This document shows positions 5,788-9,972 of a stretch of 9,972 bases of DNA, one piece after another. Location: assembly GCA_035574455.1 (NCBI GenBank), contig DATLYT010000059.1, positions 1-9,972 on the forward strand, written 5' to 3'. The notes under the pieces were generated by a model that saw only the letters and a list, made by a program, of their open reading frames with translations, was not told where the DNA came from and searched no databases. How positions within the stretch are numbered: the stretch's first letter is position 1; each line of letters begins with the position of its first letter. Position numbers and translations under genes: made by a program. This DNA is from DATLYT01 sp035574455 (GTDB lineage: Bacteria > Bacteroidota > Ignavibacteria > UBA10030).

Positions 5788-8004
5788 ATGAAAACTGTTC
5801 GCCGACTGCAAACACTCATAACTCTTCTGCTTTTCGTCACCCTCGCGCTTGTTGCACAGGAACGAAAACCGCTCACCCTCGAAGCGATGTACGATCCGGC
5901 ACTCTTCCAGGGCTTTTCCGTGCCGCGAACCTGGTGGCTCTCGGATAACAACGCACTGATCTTCGACACACGAAAGCCGCCAGAACAGCGCATGCTCGAA
6001 CGGCTCGACCCTACAACCGGCACACGGACACCCGCTTACGACTACCGTAAAGCATCCGAAGCTATCCGATCGATGTTCCCGCAGGGGAATGCGCCAATGC
6101 TCTCTCCTGTTCCGAATGCCATCACCAACGACGGCAAGCGCGGGTACTATCTGCTCAGTGGCGACATCTTCATCGTTGAACTTGCCACTGCCAGCGTCAC
6201 ACGAGTAACCGAGACGCAAGAAGCAGAAAAGTCTGTGAACTTCTCACCCGACGGGATGAAGATTGCTTTTGTCCGCAACAATGACCTGTATTCCTACGAC
6301 CTCCAGACCAAAAAAGAAACGCGCCTGACATCCGACGGCAGCGAGACAATTCTCAACGGTACGTTGTCGTGGGTGTACTGGGAAGAGATTTTTGGACGGC
6401 AGGATATTGGTTACTGGTGGTCGCCCGACTCACGCACGATTGCCTTCCTCCACACCGACGAATCTGGTGTCAGCGTTCAGCATTACGTTGACATCTCGCC
6501 CTGGACGCCAACCGTCACGAAGCAACGTTATCCAAAAGTCGGTGAAAAAAATCCCGAAGTCCGCGTCGGTATTGTTGATGCTGCGGGTGGAGCCGTTGTT
6601 TGGGCGGGCATCGACCAGAACGCATACGAGTACATCGTGCGTGTCGACTGGCTGCCGACGAGCAAGCAGGTCTGCGTGCGGACGAACAATCGTCTGCAGA
6701 CCGAATTGGATTTCTATTTTGTCGATCGTACGACCGGTTCAGCAACATTCATTCTCAAAGACACGAACGAGGGATGGATTAATATCTCCGACGACCTCTA
6801 CTTCACGAGCGATGGAAAGTATTTCATCATTTCTTCCGAGCGGGATGGCTACGCACATCTTTATCGTTACACGATGGAGGGCAAGCTCGTCAACCAGATC
6901 ACCAAAGGGCCATGGGCGCTGAGTTCTTCTGGCCCGGTGTTCTGGGTGCGCAAAGCCATTGCCGGCATTGATGAACGCTCCGGCTGGATCTACATCACCG
7001 CGCTCGAAAAATCGTCTGTGGAAAAACATCTGTATAAGGTCAAAATGAACGGGAGCGGTTTCCAGCGTCTCTCCAAAGAGGACGGCACACATATCATCTC
7101 CATGAGCCCGAATGCGCGTTACTACTTCGACCGCTACTCGAACATCTCTACCCCGCCATCGCTCGCGCTGCACGACGCGAGCGGCGCAAAGAAGCTGACG
7201 CTTGCCGAACCGGATTTCGGCGGACTGAAGAATTACGATGTGCATTATCCTGAGCTGCTGACCGTTCCTGCGCGCGACGGCTTTCTGTTACCGGCATCCA
7301 TCACCAAACCGAAAACCATCGAGCCGGGGAAGAAATACGCGGTCATCGTCTCCGTGTACGGTGGGCCCTCGGCACCGACCGTTGCCAACGCGTTCTCCGG
7401 CAGCGTCATTTGGGAGAACGTGCTGATCAACAACGGTTACATTGTGTTCAAGGTAGACAACCGCGCAGCAACGGGCATTAGCAAGAAGCTGGAGAATCTT
7501 CTCCTCTATCGTACCCCGGGCGAGGTTGAGCTGAACGATCTGGTGGATGCCGTGCGCTGGTTGAAGAAGCAGCCCTACGTGGACCCGGAGCGGTTCGGCG
7601 TAACCGGCTGGAGCGGCGGTGGAACGAACACGATCCTCGCCATGACGCGATCGCAAGAATTTAAGGCGGGCATTGCCGGGGCGGGAGTAACGGATTTCCG
7701 CTTCTACGATACGAAGTGGGGCGAGGCGATGATGAAGACGGAGAAGGAAAATAAGGATGGATACGAACAGGTGTCATTACTCAAATACGCTAAAGACCTT
7801 CATGGCAAGCTGTTGATCGTCCACGGTACACACGACGATAATGTGCACATCCAGAACACCTGGCGGTTCATTGACGAGCTGATCAAGGCGAACAAACTCT
7901 TTGAGTTGATGGTCTACCCGATGCGCGGCCACGGCGTCGGCGACCCAGCAGGCCGGCGGCATCTGGACAACGTGACTTTGGATTTCTGGAAACGGAATTT
8001 GTAG
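5788..8004 (+). CDS. Dipeptidyl-peptidase IV-like S9 peptidase, exported, 738 aa
   Basis: Serine exopeptidase expected to release dipeptides, often X-Pro, from peptide N termini outside the cytoplasm. The ATG at 5788 is preferred over an in-frame start 50 codons earlier because it gives a clean signal peptide (residues 1-23, basic MKTVRR, hydrophobic core, ALVA-QE) and has AGGAG 9 nt upstream. Residues about 60-480 are the DPP-IV beta-propeller. WVYWEE carries Glu199-Glu200, the pair that holds the substrate amino terminus in this family, and is followed by GYWWSPDS. Residues about 510-738 are the alpha/beta-hydrolase domain with VYGGPS, nucleophile Ser609 in GWSGG, Asp683 in HGTHDDNVH and His715 in MRGHGVGD. 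All key residues are present and the length is normal for bacterial DPP-IV. It is transcribed alone, divergent from the fmdB group, and ends in TAG facing the convergent 61-aa gene 114 bp away. Confidence 0.95.
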   Translation: MKTVRRLQTLITLLLFVTLALVAQERKPLTLEAMYDPALFQGFSVPRTWWLSDNNALIFDTRKPPEQRMLERLDPTTGTRTPAYDYRKASEAIRSMFPQGNAPMLSPVPNAITNDGKRGYYLLSGDIFIVELATASVTRVTETQEAEKSVNFSPDGMKIAFVRNNDLYSYDLQTKKETRLTSDGSETILNGTLSWVYWEEIFGRQDIGYWWSPDSRTIAFLHTDESGVSVQHYVDISPWTPTVTKQRYPKVGEKNPEVRVGIVDAAGGAVVWAGIDQNAYEYIVRVDWLPTSKQVCVRTNNRLQTELDFYFVDRTTGSATFILKDTNEGWINISDDLYFTSDGKYFIISSERDGYAHLYRYTMEGKLVNQITKGPWALSSSGPVFWVRKAIAGIDERSGWIYITALEKSSVEKHLYKVKMNGSGFQRLSKEDGTHIISMSPNARYYFDRYSNISTPPSLALHDASGAKKLTLAEPDFGGLKNYDVHYPELLTVPARDGFLLPASITKPKTIEPGKKYAVIVSVYGGPSAPTVANAFSGSVIWENVLINNGYIVFKVDNRAATGISKKLENLLLYRTPGEVELNDLVDAVRWLKKQPYVDPERFGVTGWSGGGTNTILAMTRSQEFKAGIAGAGVTDFRFYDTKWGEAMMKTEKENKDGYEQVSLLKYAKDLHGKLLIVHGTHDDNVHIQNTWRFIDELIKANKLFELMVYPMRGHGVGDPAGRRHLDNVTLDFWKRNL

Positions 8005-8118
8005 AAAGAGAACGGTTCACGCAAAGACGGTGGCAAGGCAGAATTGCTTCAACCATTGCATTCTTTACGTTCCCGTCTGGTTCTTGGAATCACTTGAGGT
8101 GGGCGGGTTTGCGCGACA

Positions 8119-8304
8119 TTACTCCTCGGCGAATTTCTTGATCGCCTCGAAGTATTTCACAATCGCTTTCGCCTTGTTCTTGCCAAACGACATCCAGTGC
8201 CAGATTACATCCGGCGAGGGGTTATCAACCAGCGGGATTCTCAGCACCGGCTTGCCCTTGAATTCGGTGATTTCAGGCTGGGGTTGGTTGGGCTCTTCGT
8301 TCAT
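8119..8304 (-). CDS. Small acidic-start protein of unknown function, 61 aa
   Basis: Not assigned to a named family. The reading runs MNEEPNQPQPEITEFKGKPV, LRIPLVDNP..., WMSFGKNKAKAIVKYFEAIKKFAEE: a Pro/Glu-rich start, a short strand around KGKPVLRIPL, and a C-terminal amphipathic helix with a SFGKNKAKAI motif. I have the impression of similar small conserved hypothetical proteins with this SFG-KAKAI-IKKF ending, but cannot check. It is very likely real, because a strong AAGGAGGAGG (8311-8320) stands 6 nt before the ATG and a promoter-like pair lies further upstream. It has no signal peptide or membrane segment. It is convergent with the DPP-IV gene and divergent from the pirin gene, so it is a single-gene unit. 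Confidence 0.7.
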   Translation of the reverse strand: MNEEPNQPQPEITEFKGKPVLRIPLVDNPSPDVIWHWMSFGKNKAKAIVKYFEAIKKFAEE

Positions 8305-8361
8305 TGCGTTCCTCCTCCTTTAGTCGTAAACTATTTATGCCGCGCTGATGGCTTCGCTGCT

Positions 8362-8389
8362 AATCTACGGGATTTTCTCTCAGTTGCAA
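8362..8389 (-). promoter_or_regulatory. Candidate promoter for the 61-aa protein gene
   Basis: On the minus strand TTGCAA (8384-8389) and TAGATT (8362-8367) are 16 bp apart, each with 4 of 6 consensus matches. The predicted leader is about 50 nt and contains the strong ribosome binding site. The -35 hexamer is the same as that proposed for lon. The support is by motif only. No comparable promoter for the divergent pirin gene was found in the same 222-bp gap. Confidence 0.3.
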
Positions 8390-8526
8390 AATTCCCAAAT
8401 GCCAGAGGGTTCGCGCCAAAGAGAGGCGAGGTTTGCGCTGCCTCGCTTAACCTGAGTGTCTGGAACGCTCGCGCTTCAACCTGTGTTAGTAAGCGTGCAC
8501 CTATTTCATTTTTCTCTGGAGTTCTT

Positions 8527-9471
8527 ATGTCCTTACGACCAGTCAAACGCATTATCGAATCACGACCGACCATAGAAGGGGCGGGTGTACGACTGCGCCG
8601 TGCATTTCCTGCCCGCCTTAGCAGACCATCAGAGGCAGGCGGGGGGTTTGGTGAAACCTCAGACTACGATCCATTTCTGCTGCTGGACGATTTCCGTAAT
8701 GAAAATCCCGCCGACTACCTTGCGGGCTTTCCCTGGCATCCGCATCGCGGTATCGAGACGATTACCTACGTTCTCGCGGGCTCGGTAAATCACCAGGACA
8801 GCCTCGGCAACAAAGGCACCTTGGGCGGCGGGGATGTGCAGTGGATGACGGCCGGCAGCGGAATCCTGCATCAAGAAATGCCCCGCGGCAACGAACGCGG
8901 CATAATGCACGGCTTTCAGCTATGGGCCAATCTGCCCTCATCCCTGAAGATGACCAACCCGCGGTACCAGGACATCCCCTCGTCCGAAATCCCGGAAGTG
9001 ACGGACGACGACGGCACGAAGGTGCGCATCATTTGCGGCGAGTTCTGGGGCAAGCGTGGTCCCGTCGAAGGCATCGCCGCCGACCCGCGGTATCTCGACG
9101 TCTGGGTCCCGCCCGGACAACGCAAACGCATACCTGTCGACCGTGCCAGCCATGCCTTTGCTTATATCTTTGAAGGCTCGGGTTCGTTCCGGGATGCCTC
9201 GAAACCTCTCGGTGTGCTCACCGAGCGCGTCGGCGCTGAGGACGATACTCCCGTGCGCGAAACAACCGGCAACCGTTCGCTCGTACTGTTCGATACAGGG
9301 GATGAAATCGTCGTTCAGGCGGGAGATGAAGGCATCCGGTTTCTTCTCGTCTCCGGAAGGCCGATCAAAGAGCCGGTGGCGTGGTACGGTCCTATCGTGA
9401 TGAACACGCAGGCCGAGCTACAACAGGCGTTGATGGAGCTTCAAAGCGGAACGTTTATCAAGCATCGCTAA
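8527..9471 (+). CDS. Pirin-family bicupin protein, 314 aa
   Basis: Cytoplasmic iron-binding double cupin; bacterial members act as quercetin 2,3-dioxygenases or as redox-linked regulators of metabolic enzymes, and which applies here cannot be told. The ATG at 8527 has GGAG 5 nt before it and begins right at the family start MSLRPVKRIIESR; in-frame upstream codons to 8197 overlap the 61-aa gene and are unlikely to be used. The N-terminal cupin (about 50-150) keeps all four metal ligands: His71 and His73 in WHPHRG, His115 and Glu117 in ILHQEMP. The C-terminal cupin (about 170-290) includes YLDVWVPPG and ends in the pirin motif RPIKEPVAWYGPIVMN. Residues about 29-47, between RRAF and DPFLLLDDF, are some 10-12 residues longer than I expect for pirins and are Gly-rich; the DNA there is palindromic. 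Total length is slightly above the usual 280-300. Confidence 0.92.
   Translation: MSLRPVKRIIESRPTIEGAGVRLRRAFPARLSRPSEAGGGFGETSDYDPFLLLDDFRNENPADYLAGFPWHPHRGIETITYVLAGSVNHQDSLGNKGTLGGGDVQWMTAGSGILHQEMPRGNERGIMHGFQLWANLPSSLKMTNPRYQDIPSSEIPEVTDDDGTKVRIICGEFWGKRGPVEGIAADPRYLDVWVPPGQRKRIPVDRASHAFAYIFEGSGSFRDASKPLGVLTERVGAEDDTPVRETTGNRSLVLFDTGDEIVVQAGDEGIRFLLVSGRPIKEPVAWYGPIVMNTQAELQQALMELQSGTFIKHR
8612..8660. repeat. Paired short palindromes inside the pirin coding region
   Basis: Two inverted repeats lie side by side. CCCGCCT (8612-8618) pairs with AGGCGGG (8637-8643), and GGTTT (8645-8649) pairs with AAACC (8654-8658) around a GGTG loop, extendable with a wobble and G-C pair. They cover the part of the gene that encodes the apparent extra residues, and keep the frame. 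This may be a small in-frame palindromic insertion or simply a Gly/Pro/Arg-rich stretch with GC-biased codons. Confidence 0.4.
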
Positions 9472-9844
9472 TGAAGTGAACGAGATCCTTCTGGGGTGAT
9501 GCTCTGAGGGTCGTGGGATTTCCTGAAGATTTCCCTGTTACCACGAATGACAAATCCCTCACTCCCACCTTCGTGAACGAGTTACCACAGCTTTACAGCT
9601 CGCCCCTGTCTCTACTTTCTTTTGCTATTCGAGCAGAGAATCACTATCTTGAGTATGGCAACGGTTGTCCGTCGTGCTTGATGCGAGCAGGTTCAATTCA
9701 AGCGCGGGCAGTTTCGTAAACAGCGTTAGTCCGTCGACTCTCACTCCACCGCTCTCACGCTGCTTCTCCAGATTACTCCGAAACGGCATGCCGCAGACGT
9801 GTTCATTTGCGGAATCACTCATTGCTCGTGGATAAGGAGACGTT
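9472..9844. other. 373-bp gap without a convincing gene
   Basis: Neither strand holds an ORF with a ribosome binding site and protein-like composition here; the open frames of 68 and 83 codons have no recognisable content, and the latter overlaps the next gene antisense. No clear rho-independent terminator for the pirin gene was found. The stretch contains a modest promoter candidate and otherwise looks like spacer, or the decayed end of an old gene. Confidence 0.5.
9622..9650 (+). promoter_or_regulatory. Weak promoter candidate ahead of the right-edge gene
   Basis: TTGCTA (9622-9627) and TATCTT (9645-9650) are spaced by 17 bp, each with 4 of 6 matches to sigma70 consensus. It would give a leader of nearly 190 nt before the ATG at 9845, which is long, so a closer promoter is possible. 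Motif evidence only. Confidence 0.2.
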
Positions 9845-9972
9845 ATGATTACTGCGCGTACAATCTGGAAAATCATTCATCAGCATATGCCGAGGAAACG
9901 ATGGGTTTCCTGGGAAGAACTCTGCAACCTTGTTGAATTACACGGAAACCTTGAAGGCGATGACTGGCGTCC
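9845..9972 (+). CDS. Unrecognised gene, first 42 codons, cut by the right edge
   Basis: The ATG at 9845 is preceded by AAGGAG (9834-9839) at 5 nt, and the frame is open to the end of the window. The visible start reads MITARTIWKIIHQHMPRKRW, then VSWEELCNLVELHGNLEGDDWR. The pattern of two helices with Trp, then LEGDDW, resembles the N-terminal part of small bacterial proteins that carry a winged-helix-like segment with an acidic-Trp motif followed by a Pro/Trp/Arg-rich stretch. That is only an impression, and no function can be given from this length. No signal peptide is visible. Confidence 0.6.
   Translation, partial: MITARTIWKIIHQHMPRKRWVSWEELCNLVELHGNLEGDDWR

Noticed and set aside
8423..8446. 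GCGAGG/CCTCGC hairpin in the gap before pirin as a terminator.
   Set aside because: The stem is short, there is no T run on either side, and it lies between divergent genes where no transcript needs to end.
8197..8526. In-frame extension of the pirin gene upstream of 8527.
   Set aside because: The extra 110 codons are unlike pirins, run antisense through the 61-aa gene, and the ATG at 8527 has a good GGAG.
8331..8573. 80-codon minus-strand ORF upstream of and antisense to the pirin start.
   Set aside because: It has no ribosome binding site, overlaps the pirin N terminus and carries no family motif. The DNA could be a dispersed intergenic repeat, but nothing in the window shows a second copy.
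9513..9876. Two overlapping small ORFs in the gap after pirin.
   Set aside because: Composition is not protein-like, there are no ribosome binding sites, and one overlaps the start of the right-edge gene in antisense.

Overview
This is about 10 kb of bacterial chromosome with dense coding and moderate GC. The gene content (secreted S9 dipeptidyl peptidases, an AAA_32-type Lon protease, an FmdB zinc ribbon, a pirin) would fit the FCB side of the tree, for example an Ignavibacteria- or Bacteroidota-related lineage, probably environmental. That placement is a low-confidence inference. Several genes have good AGGAG-type ribosome binding sites and sigma70-like promoter candidates, which is unlike typical Bacteroidia. 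No rRNA, tRNA, CRISPR array, transposase or phage gene was seen.

The left half (1-5600) is transcribed entirely from the minus strand. In transcription order, starting near 5600, it holds: an FmdB-type zinc-ribbon ORF with an in-frame TAG at codon 12; a 107-aa Rho_N-like/coiled-coil protein; a Cho-type GIY-YIG excinuclease homologue; a four-helix membrane protein overlapping the end of cho; a DUF6883-DUF4926 pair separated by 3 bp that looks like a toxin-antitoxin module; a weak terminator and a promoter; an 830-aa Lon-family protease; a block of six degenerate heptamer repeats; and the first 162 codons of a secreted S9 peptidase that runs off the left edge.

The right half (5600-9972) begins at a divergent intergenic region. 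It carries a complete DPP-IV-like S9 peptidase on the plus strand, with signal peptide, Glu-Glu motif and Ser-Asp-His triad. A convergent 61-aa conserved-looking small protein follows on the minus strand, then a plus-strand pirin with an unusual palindrome-bearing insertion near its N terminus. After a gene-poor gap comes the start of an unrecognised gene cut by the right edge.

Functionally the window combines protein turnover (Lon inside the cell, two exported S9 peptidases outside the cytoplasm) with a DNA-repair/nucleic-acid group (Cho, Rho_N-like protein, zinc ribbon). Nothing here is a clear large defence or mobile system. The items most worth a second look are the interrupted fmdB, the DUF6883-DUF4926 pair, and the pirin insertion.
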